Source: Ariolimax columbianus (taxonomy: Eukaryota; Mollusca; Gastropoda; Stylommatophora; Arionidae). From it: a stretch of DNA of 64,000 nt. The stretch's first letter is position 1, and every line of letters begins with the position of its first letter. This document shows positions 9,686-21,600 of the stretch, piece by piece. The stretch spans positions 38,416,970-38,480,969 of the forward strand of contig JAVGWX010000011.1 of the NCBI GenBank assembly GCA_036924085.1. Direction: 5' to 3'. The position numbers were made by a program, and so were the translations under genes. The notes beneath the pieces were generated by a model, which saw only the letters and a list, made by a program, of their open reading frames with translations, had not been told where the DNA came from and ran no database searches.

Positions 9686-12600
9686 CTGCAGATGACATAA
9701 GCATCTAAATCTTACATTTACACCACAAATGCTTTCCAATTAAAATGGAAATCTAATAATTAAACATCTCTATACTAATTTAGAAGAGTCTGTAAACAAC
9801 CAGTTTCATTTACATTTCCTTGCTCTAAAAACTATGCGCATCCAATCTATTCTTAAATTCATTAATTGTCCCAGCCTCCACTACTTCCTGTGGTAATGCA
9901 TTCCAAGCATTCATCCCTCTCTGACTAAGAAAATATTTCCTAATATCTAATCTGGACCGTTCTTTAGTTAATTTGTAGCTATACCTTCTTGTTCTTGCAG
10001 GTGTTTGTATTTTGAAAAAGTTGTTATAGTCTAATTTATCCTTTCCTCTGATCATCTTATAAACCTGTATTAAGTCACCTCGAATTCTTCTCTTTTCTAG
10101 ATGCTATAGACCAGTTTTTGTGCATCTTTCCTCATAACTGCAATTCTGGAATCCCACTATCAGTTTTGTTACTCTTCTTTGTATCCTTTCCATCATGTTT
10201 ATATCTCTACAATAAGGACTCCACACCTGTACACAGTACTCCATTCTAGGTCTAACTAATGCTTTATACAATTTGACAATTGTCAAATGCTTCCTATTGA
10301 AGCATGGTTGCTGATACCACAACTAAACAAAAGAAGGGAAGAAAGTAGACTGTATTGTCTTCAACAGTGATTTATTTGTTCTTGTGAAAAATGGAGAGCA
10401 GCTCAACTCGTATTGGGCTACTCAGGATCAGGTGACATGACAAAGAGCCTAACTCCGAAATTCTTAGCAAGACTAACATGTTGAACATCCATTCACTTCT
10501 GAAATTGGCTCAGCTACAATGGGTGGGACACGTTCACATGCCAGATAAACGCATCACCAAGGAGCTGTTATGCAGAGATTTCAAAACAGGCATGAGATCA
10601 CGTAGTGCAGAAGAAATGCTACAGACTCCTTGAAAGTGTCTCTGAAATGTTTCAACATTGATGTCACCTCCTGGGAGATACTTGCGCAAGACTGTACCAC
10701 CTGGCGAATTAGCATCACCGCAGGTGCTCTCAGACTCACAGCCGGCTCCCCGCATGTGTTCCCTGATTGTGGCAAGGTGTGCTGTTCCAAGATTAGTTAT
10801 CAGACAACACATATTTGGCAGCAATAGTCTGATGATGTCACCATCTTTGCTTGCGATGGGCAACTATTATCATCATTTCTTCTGTTCCGTTCTCACTTCT
10901 GCAATCAGTCTGTTGCTAGTTTTGTGGCACTGGCATTAACAACCTTGCTCCAATAAGTTTAATCCTCAGCTGCTTTACTTCTTCTGGCACCCATTTTTTT
11001 AGGCTGTGTCAACCACAGAAGCCCTTTTGCAATCTGAAAAGAATTGCAACTGGGGACCAAACCCAGATGGCTCAGCTGGGAAGTAAGTACACTACCCAGA
11101 TGGCTCAGCTGGGAAGTAAGTACACTACCCAGATGGCTCAGCTGGGAAGTAAGTACACTACCCAGATGGCTCAGCTGGGAAGTAAGTACACTACCCAGAT
11201 GGCTCAGCTGGGAAGTAAGTACACTACCCAGATGGCTCAGCTGGGAAGTAAGTACACTACCCAGATGGCTCAGCTGGGAAGTAAGTACACTACCCAGATG
11301 GCTCAGCTGGGAAGTAAGTACACTACCCAGATGGCTCAGCTGGGAAGTAAGTACACTACCCAGATGGCTCAGCTGGGAAGTAAGTACACTACCCAGATGG
11401 CTCAGCTGGGAAGTAAGTACACTACCCAGATGGCTCAGCTGGGAAGTAAGTATACTAACCACAATCCTACCTCAGCTCCTTGTACAATCTAGGCACTCAA
11501 GTTGTTTGCGAATGCCCTCGATGAGTAGGTTACTCTTGTGTGCGCCCTGAAAAGGACGTTAAGTGGTGAGTTGTAGTAGCTTTCCTCACATCCTGAGCGT
11601 GCTGATGAAGGTGGACCAGGGTCCTCCAGGCAGTTGCGCTATGCTTGCATTCATCTGCATGTCACTCACTACTATGAGGATCATGTCGATCCCTCGCCTC
11701 TTTAGCCAGGCTAACATGAACACAGCCTGTATCCAGGGAGGGCTACTAGGAAGCTGAGGTGAGAGTCTTGGTGAGTATGTTTTTGCCTGACCCTGACTAA
11801 CATGTCTGATCAGTATATTTTACCTGACCAGACGTTAGTCTTCCTCCCGAGGCAATCAAGTAAAAATGGGAGAATAAAGAATAAGTCCACCTTATAAGCA
11901 AAAAGAAAACAAAATTGGTATGAAATGGTATTCTGCAACATGCAACACATACTGACATCCAAACAGATAAATCATAATTTGAAAATAGGAATTGTTAGGT
12001 GTTATGTATACTCGTCACTGCTTTATGGTGCAGAAACATGGACAATGAATAACAAGTTGGAAGAGAGTATTGAAATGTGAGTATATAGAAGATTGTGTCG
12101 CATTTCTTGGAAAGAGAAGAAAACAAATTTTGAAGTATTGCAAAAGTTGGGGGTGAAAAGACTGACATCAGGGTTAGACAGTTACGTTATTTTGGTCATA
12201 TAACAAGACATACTTCCTTGTTGAAGACCATACTGGAGGGTAGGGCGAAAGGCAGTTGTTAAAGAGGCAACTGCAAAATATACTGATTTAGCAATACTGA
12301 ATAATATACTGAACTAGGAATACTGAATAATGTACAGATCTTATTAATACTGGATACTATACTTATTTAGTAATACTGATCTAGCAATACTGCATAATAT
12401 ACTGATCTAGTAATACTAAATAATATTCTGATCTAGTAATACTGGATAGTATATAGATCTAGCAATGCTGTATAATATACTGATCTAGCAATTCTGGATA
12501 ATATACTGATCTAGTAATACTGGATAATATACTGATCTAGTAATAATGGATAATATAATCATCTAGTAATGCTGATCAAGCAATACTGAATAATATACTA

Positions 12601-15600
12601 GCGTCTCAGTTCCCTGCCTTTGTACTGACCTAGTAATACTGGATAATATATAATTTATTAATACTGGATAATATACTGATCTAGTAATACTGAATAATAT
12701 TCTGATCTAGCAATACTGGATAAAAGACTAACTTGTTGTATGAAGTCTCCTTTTTCAGAGTACAAGTTGACCAGATGATTGAGTGTGTCAACTAGCAGGA
12801 CCTGACCCAGAGGTGTCACACATACACCCCCAATGGAGATGCTCAGCCCTGGTGCATGTGCTGCAGGTCTAAAGCGTGCAAGCTGTTGACCATCCAGAGA
12901 GTACTTGTAAACGTGGCCATCTTCTGTGTCACTCACAACAATCTGGAGAGGGATCAGAGCTCACATAATTTATCTACGATGAGGCTTCATATGAAAACTT
13001 TGTTGGATAGAAATTTTAAAAACTATGCCTTTGTATTGTTGTTTAATGCCCACAATGAGTAAGTTTACGCTTTTGTGTGCCCTGAAAAGGACGTTAAGTG
13101 GCAGGTTGTAGTAGCTTTCATCACATCCCGAGCTTGCTAATGAAGGTGAACTGTGGTCCTCCAGGCAGTTGTGCTATGTTTGGCTGCATCTGCATGACGC
13201 TCACTACTACGAGGATCACATCGATCTACATCTCGTCAGCCAGACTGCCTTGAAAACAGCCAGTTTCCATGGAGCGCAACATGGAAGAGAGATTGTGGTC
13301 ATGGTCAGTATATTGTGCCTGACGTGACGTGTTGGTCAGTATGTTGTGCCTGACTGGACTAGCATCTCAGTTCCCCACCTTTGTATTTTAATTTGTTAAT
13401 ATGGTTGCTAAGGACGTCAAGAGTGTCATACGCATGCCATCACAGTGCATACGAACAGCATTACGTCATAATTGCAGATAAAAGATAGCCGCCCCACTAT
13501 TGACATGCACCAAATGGGAGCAGCGTTCTGTTGTCCGTTTTTTTAGCAGCGAAGGGGTAAAACCTATAAAAATTAATTGGTGAATGAAGGTCCAGTACGG
13601 GATGAAAGACAAAGATTCTGGATGACTATGTCCAGGTGGAGAACCAGGAGAGGACAATCTTTAAGCCCAACTGAAAGGAAACTTGTCTCATCCTTCTTGA
13701 GCTTGTGTGCAATGCTGACTCCAAGAGACTCCAGCAGAATCCCCCAAGCTAGACAGACCAAAAGGTAGGAGCCAGACCAACTAGACACAAATCTGCTGCT
13801 GCCTTATAAACAGGCTGGGGACAGTCAAGCACTGCAGAATCCAAATCTGTTTGAAATTACTGTTGAATGGGCACGCTAGAGAAATGGTGCATGTAATTTT
13901 TAGCTTTATGAGGATGTTGCAGAGTCAACAATACAGTTCTGATTGTGTGGAGTTCCACCATGCAGTGGTAGTGCACATATGGCCAAGTTTGATGATAATA
14001 TTAGGGTAATCAGTCACGAACATAAAGGGATATAGTCGTTCACCTGTTCTAAAAATGGAAATCCAGTCAGTGAAGGCTGGCCTAATTTGTGGCTATAGGG
14101 CTGTGAGAAAAAATAGGGTGCAAATGACCATCTCCTAGCTACCAAGTGACCTGATTCCTACCTGTGTTAGGCTGGACACAATCAACTTTGCGCATTTGCT
14201 AACTTAAACAAAAATGACCATTTCAATTTCTAGTTTATTTCACATCTGTTTTATGCTAAGAGATGTCTTCTCTAATTCTTCAAAACCTTTTGGGATAGCT
14301 CAGCCTATCCTGTCTATTCTAATGATTTGCTACTGCATATGACCATCTACAGAACCAATCCTGGAAAACCCTATTGATGCCAATAACCTAAAGCTGTTGA
14401 CTGCTTTCTTTAGATATATTCAATTTAATGTCTTCTTTGACGCTCATCCTGAAAAGGACATTTGTGACTTGTGACGTAGTCTACAGCGAGGCTGTGATAT
14501 CTGTGCCCTTCGGACTAATGCACCTGATTTCAACACAGCATTTTATTGACCAGGATTGCTGTCCCTCTTCAATCCCTAATCTCTTAGCCAGGCTGCATGG
14601 TTGCAGTCTGTTTCCAGGGCCACCACTTGAAGGCTGAATAGTATCTTGGTCAGCTATGGGTCACTGACCCTGATGCAAGCAGCCAGATGAGTCTCTCACT
14701 GCCATCAGCTCATTTGGCACGAAGCAAATGTCTTCTTCTTCGTACGCTTTCAGACATCAACTTGAATTTGTTAAAAGAAAGCAGCGGGCATCCTGAGGCT
14801 GTTGACACTGCCATAGAGCTTGTCTAGTGTTGGCACTGGTGATGGCCACATGTGCTTTCTCTGGTCCTCGTATGTTGGACAGTTTTGCAGCAGATGTACA
14901 GGGATCATTTTCCCTGTACCACAGGTGCATTCGTCAGTAGCACTTATCTTCAGTTTATTGAATAGATGGTACCTCAGTCTGTTGTGGTCTGTGCAGAGTC
15001 TGAAGACCACCACCTGCTTTCTTCCGTTCAACTGGTAATAAGTATCATTTTGTGTGTAGCCAGTATGCTCTGTTTCCCATTTGTCTATGTATCTGGTCCT
15101 AATAAACCTTTTGGACTCTTCAAAGGTCACACTAGAATAAGCAAATGTCTGAAAACTTACAAAAAAAAGATAGAAATACAACTGGGTCTAACCTCAGATC
15201 CGTATGTCATGGAAAAGTGTACTGGACAAGATCTGGACTTGGACCTTGCTCCCACAGGAAAACTGCGTTTCAGTTCTTGCTCATATGCATCAACTATGTA
15301 AAGTCTCTTGTCAGTCATAGCTACAGCAACATGCATGTCTCTACTGGTGCCCAAACTATAAGGCAGTCCAGGACCAGGCAGGTCGATATGGTACTTATAC
15401 GTAAATTTGTTAGTAAACACCTGGTAATATAAATTTTAATGATACTGAATTAAAAGTCTTATGTAATCAAAGTCACACTTAACTTAATGTCTTTGTACTG
15501 GTTTAGAAGATTGCAGAATTGTTTTTGAATGCTCACAATGAGTAGGTTACTCTTTTGTGCGCCCTAAAAAGGATGTTAAGTGGCGGATTGTCGTAGCTTT

Positions 15601-18600
15601 CTTCACATCCCGAGCGTGATGATGGAGGTGGACCAGGGTCCTACAGGTGGTTGCGCTATGCTTGGCTTCATTTATGTGTCGCTCACTACTACAGGGATCA
15701 CATCGATCCTCACCTTGCTAGCTAAACTGTTGTCCTCGACAACAGCCTGTTTCCAGGACGACCAATGAGGAGGTCAGGTGAGGGTCTTGGTCAGTATATT
15801 TCTCTTGACCCTGGCTAACATTGTCTGTTTTGCCTGACCAGATGTTAGCCTCAGCGTCCTGACTGCAGAGTATACAACCAGTTTCATTTACATTTCTCTG
15901 TTCTAAAAGCTATGCGCATCCAATCTATTCTTGAATATATTAATTGCCCCTGCTTCCACTTATAACTTTTCTCTGTTTACTTGGTTCCTCGCCCCAGAAG
16001 AAAAGAAAACTGCCACATAGAAATACCTTTCTCCTATTCTTCTTCATAAACTTATAACCTTTCTCTTCTTACTTGATTCCTCATACAAAGAAAACTGACA
16101 CAGAAACAACCTTTCTCTTCTTCATACACTTATAACTTTTCTCTTTTCTGCCAAATACAGATGTGTCAGACTGAAAGGTGCAAATATTGCAGTCAAGCTG
16201 TAACCTAGCGACACAACGCATTCCATTCTCCGGACTACATCCTACTACTTGCAAACCCCTGTTCATGGCTTAGTAGTGGGACCTTTAGAATGAACACAGA
16301 AGAAGAAGAACTTCTTTCTGTTTATTTGATTTCTCAACCCACAAACAAAATAAAACTGACAAGCATTCACTCTATATTTCATATATAATACAGCAATAAA
16401 AGAGTGATTAATTTGTTTTACCAAGGATAACAAAATGTGTACCTGTAGACGTCTGTTTTTACTGTCTGCCACTGCAACATCACCATTTGGTAGTTCCATC
16501 ACGTCACAGGGTTCATTAAACTCCCCGTTCATCTCACCAAATCTGCCAAACTGTCCGATGAACACACCAAACTGGGTAAAATGCTGTATGCTGTGGTTTT
16601 TGGAATCCGCCACCAAGATATCACCATTTGCAGCTATCCGGATGCCTCTTGGATAATTGAAATCCCTAACTGCTTCCCCGGACCTGCCGAGCTTGTAAAG
16701 AAGTTTATCTTTCCTGAAAAGCAATCATTGTATAATTGCGGGTTTGCTGTTTTATGTATTTTTTAAAAATATTTATGTCTCGCTACAGCTGAGAGGTAAA
16801 AGCAAATGGCCAGGAACTTGAAGTGGTCGACCGTTTTTTATATCTGGATTTGATTGTCAGTGATGAAGGATCAAAATGTGAGGTTTTTGTCAGAATAGTA
16901 CAGACAACAGTGGTGCTTGCAGGGCTTATCAAAATCTGGCAAGACAAAACAGTTAGCCGTATGCATGAAGATAGATTAATGTGCAAATTGGTCTTGTCAA
17001 TATTCCTCTATGCTTGCGAGACCTGGACAATTACAGCTGACCTGCAGCGGAGGATACAAGCAAGCCTTGCAGATGAGATGTTTCTAAAGACTTATAAACA
17101 TCCCATACAAAGACCAAATTACAAATGAGGAAATACAAGAAAGAATTATAACACCAATAGGGCCTTTTGAAAACCTCTTGGCAATGATCAAAAGATGGAA
17201 ACTCACTTGGTGAGATATATTGCGATCAAATGGTCTTGCAAAATACGATCCTGCATGGAAAGGTGCAAGGCTGATGATGAAGAGGTCGTCCTAAAAAGGG
17301 GTAGGAAGACAACATAAAAGAATGAACCAATCTCTGATCAGAGAAGGCACAGAGAGTGGCCACTGACATAGAGGGGTGGTGTGGGGTTGTCTTCATGGGT
17401 GCCCCAAAACCTCACCGGTTATGGAATGACCTAACCTGACAGCTCAGGTACTAAAATACTGAAGCGTGAAACTGTGCGGTTTTGAACCCTAGTCTAAAAG
17501 GAGATGGGACCAATGCCTAGTCATGTTGGAGACTGACGATAAAAACTAGGAGATCCTGTGTACACGTTGTGCACATAAAAGAACTCTTGGCAGTTGAAAA
17601 TCAATAAGAGTTGGCTTTTAACTTCTGTCCAGGCAAAATTCTAAAGGCAATGAAATTCCTACCTAATATACAACCTACCTATGTTCATATGTGGAGTCTT
17701 TATCGTAGAGGAGATATAAATATGCTGGAAAGGATACAAAGAAGAGCGACAAAACTGATAGTGGGACTCTGGAATTACAGTTATGAGGACAGAATCAGAA
17801 ATGTCAGCCAACAGTGTCTAGGTTAGAGAAGAATTCAAGGTGACTCAGGATTATAAGATAATCAAGGGAAGGGATCAATTAGACTTACAAGATTTTTAAA
17901 AGTACAGCCACCTACAAGAACAAGAGGGGGCACCGCTACAAGAACAAGAGGGGGCACCGCTACAAATGCATTTAAGAAAGGTTCAGATTAGATACTAGGA
18001 AATATTTGTTTAGTCAGGGAGTGGTGAATGCTTTTAATGCATTGCCACATGAAATAGTGGAGGCAGAGTAAATTTATGCATTCAAGAATAAATTGTATGC
18101 GCATAGCTATTTTTAGATCAAGTGAAGTAAAAGAAACTGGTTGTATACAGACTCTGCAGAGTCTTCTAAACCAGCATAAAGATGTTAAGTTAAGTAAAAA
18201 TGGTTATTTGTGTCCTTACTTCTTAGATCCTGACGTAGACTTGTCTGTTTTTGTATGCAGGCCAGCTACAGAACTGTATGTCTCTGTCAACCCATGGGAC
18301 AGTAGCCAAGTCTCAAACTCTCTCCCATCAGTGTGCTCTTTCATTACCTCGTGTCGGCAGTCGTGTACTAGGTAAAAATGTGACAAAACAACTATTATTG
18401 ACATCAAAGGAAATATGCTGTTCCTTTCTGTGCATTCATCTATCTCGGTAGCATGATATCATCCGATGGGCGAAGAGATCCCGATATATCAAGGCGAATT
18501 GGGCTAGCTGCATCCGCTATGCATGACCTACGCCATGTGTGAGTAATGGCAAGATCTCCCTTGGGATAAAAATCTGCATCTACCAGTCCTGTGTAGACCC

Positions 18601-21600
18601 AGTCCTGCTTTACGGCTCCGAAATCTGGATATTGTCGAGACTGGAAGCCTTTCACATGCGCAACCAGCAGCGTATCCTGGGCATCCGATGGCATGACTAC
18701 ATCAGCAACATGAAGGTCTCTGCTAAAGCAGGTCTCCATCCAATCTCACTTGACCGGCGCCGAGTTTCTTTGTTTTATCATGTTGTACGGCTGGACCAGG
18801 AAACCCCTGCCCACAAGATACAAGTCTTTCCTCTGCGCCAAAAGTCTTTCCCCAACCGGCTGGAGGTGCAGAAGAGGCCATCCCCAAACAGTACGGGTCC
18901 AGCAAGTAGCAGCCTCCTCCTCCACCCTGGATGAGATCTGGAACCACCCCACAGCTGTGGGTCATGGATGTGGCCGATCGACACAACGGGCCTCAGACGC
19001 CTAAGCGAACATTATTATTATTATTATTTCTATCCCAAGGAAAGGGGAGAGGAGACCAATGTCTGGTCAGGAAAACCATACTGATTGAACAGTCAGGGTC
19101 AGGCAAAATATAGTGGCCAAGACCCCCCATCTCACTTCCACGCAGGTCTCCCTCAAAACGGGATGTTTTCTTGGTAGCTTGGCTAACAAGGTAGGGGATT
19201 GACATAATCCTCATAATAGTGAGCGACACACAGATGAAGTCAAGCATAGCACAACTGCATCAGCACACTCAGGATGTGAGGAAAGCTACTGCAAACTGCC
19301 ACTTTACTCTTTGATGCGCCCTGAGAAAAGCGTTATCTTACTCATTGTGGGCATTCAACATCACCAATATCCCAAGAAACATTCTTTATCTTGTATTCCT
19401 GCTTCATATAACATTCCCATCGGCTAGCATTCGAATGGCAAATCAGAACTTGTACAGACCAGAGGAATCTGACTGCCTCATTAAAACAAAGCATTGCAAC
19501 TGTCAATGAATGCCTAGAGAGGATAATGGGTATAGACTGGCAAGATATGGTGAGGAATGAATATTTATGGGGAAGGAGCCAACAAGTGAAGCAACAAATC
19601 AAATATAGACAATGCGGTTGGATTGGACACACACTATGGAAATCACCATAAAAAAGGTGGTCAGACAGGCCCTAACATGGAAACCTGGGGAAAAGGAAGA
19701 CAGGTAGACCAAGAAACACCCGGAGAAGAGACTGTGAAAATGAACTTCGGTCCCTGGACCTCAACTGGAGAGAGGCCAAAAGGTCAGCTCAAGATCGAAC
19801 TTGCTAGAGAAGGATTGTCAATGGCCTATTCCCGGAAAGGAGCAATGGGCATTAATTGATTGCGTTTGTCCCTAGCAGCTGGTTGGGGTGAACCAAATGC
19901 AGTGGAGTTGTTCACAGCATCAATACCCTGGTGTGGATCCTGGTGGTAGTAGCAAATACCTCATCATCGATCGTTCGCTGTAAGCTGTCGAGACTCAGCC
20001 TGGATATGAGATTTGTTCAAACATCGGACAATCAACATCTTTGTTGAATGCCCACACTGCTGATCGCAACTCAACGGCCTCATCTTGCCACCTGAGTGGT
20101 TTTCAGGTTAGGCAGAATAAGTTCACTGTTTAATTTCCCAGCATGTCGCATAGGTAATTGAGGCAGACAACCTTACCACGTAAAAACCATTGGATTCAGG
20201 ATTCCTTAATGCTGGTTAGGGTAAACCATGGGGAGGAAGACTAACGTCTGGTCAGGTAAAATATATTGATCAGACATGTTAGTCAGGGTCAGGTAAAATA
20301 TACTGATCAGACATATTAGTCAGGGTCAGGCAAAATATACTGGCCAAGACTCTCACATCAGCTTCCTCATAGCCCTCCCTGAAACGGACTGTTTTCATAG
20401 CAGCCTGGCTAACAAGCTGAGGGATCAACGTGATCTACATAGTAGTGAGAGACATGCAGATGAAACCAAACATAGCAAAATCGCCTGGAGGACCCTAAAC
20501 CACCTTCATCTGCTCTTTAAATCCTTAATCACATTTCTACAAACCTTTAATCATCTCTCTTTAAATCCTTAATCACATCTCTTTAAATCTTTAATCATCT
20601 CTCTTTAAACTCTTAATCATATCTCTTGATACCCTCAATGTCACATTTACCTGTAGCTAACAAAGGTTGTTTGTTATTGTGAATGTCTATAATGAGTAGG
20701 ATTACTCTTTTGTGCATCCTGAAAAAGATGTTAAGTAGTGGGTTGCAGTAGCTTTCCCCACATATCAAGTGTGCTGGTGAAGGTGGACCAGTATTCTCCA
20801 GGCAGTTGTGCTATGCAAGGCTTCATCTGCGTGTTGCTCACTACTACGGGGATCATGTCAAACCCCAACCTTGTTGACCAGTCTGTCAAGAATAACTTCC
20901 TCTTTCCAGGGAGGACTACAAAGAAGTCGAGGTGATGGTCTTGGCCAGTATATTTTGCCTGACCCTGACTAACATGTCTGATCAGTATGTTTTGCCTGTC
21001 TAGACATTAGTTCCTCCCCAGCTAACAAAGGTAGTAATGATATAACTCAATGCTTATTTTCCTTTTAAAGTTTTTAATATAGATGTATAGATATATTGAC
21101 CTATATGTCTTATGTTTTACATCACCAGTATTATTTTTAGGACCACCACAGGCATGAGGATATGATATTAAGTTTTGAGATTTTCAGCCTGATATCAGCT
21201 AACGAGCCTGATTCAGTCTGCTTGCCATATGTTGCTGTCTTCTGCTCTAAAGCAATATCCCATATCAGAATTACTTTAGTTTTAAACACCCACAGAATCA
21301 GTGACACTCAATTTACCTCAAGAACAATGTTGTTGTTCTTCTGCATTTAGGCTCGTTGGTCATGCCATATCTGTTGTCCCGTCGCTAGAACGAAGTCCGC
21401 AGTCCTCTCCAGGTCTGGATGGCAGCCCCATAGCTTCTGCATCAGCTCGGCTTTCTCTGGCCAGGTTTGGCATCATATGTCTCTGTATACTGGACAACCC
21501 TGTAGGATATGTTCAGGGGTCTGGACTCTGGTTCTACATAGGCAGTCATTGGTGTGTGATATCTTGAGCCGATGTAGGTGACTCAATAGTCTGCCATAGT

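Noticed and set aside
11044..11550. 168-codon plus-strand and 167-codon minus-strand ORFs
   Set aside because: They exist only because a 33-bp unit without stops is repeated 12 times. Codon pattern is identical in every copy on both strands.
18539..18934. Host gene of 131 codons
   Set aside because: It is the C-terminal region of LINE J (LYGSEIWILSRLEAFHMRNQ and IRWHDYISN).
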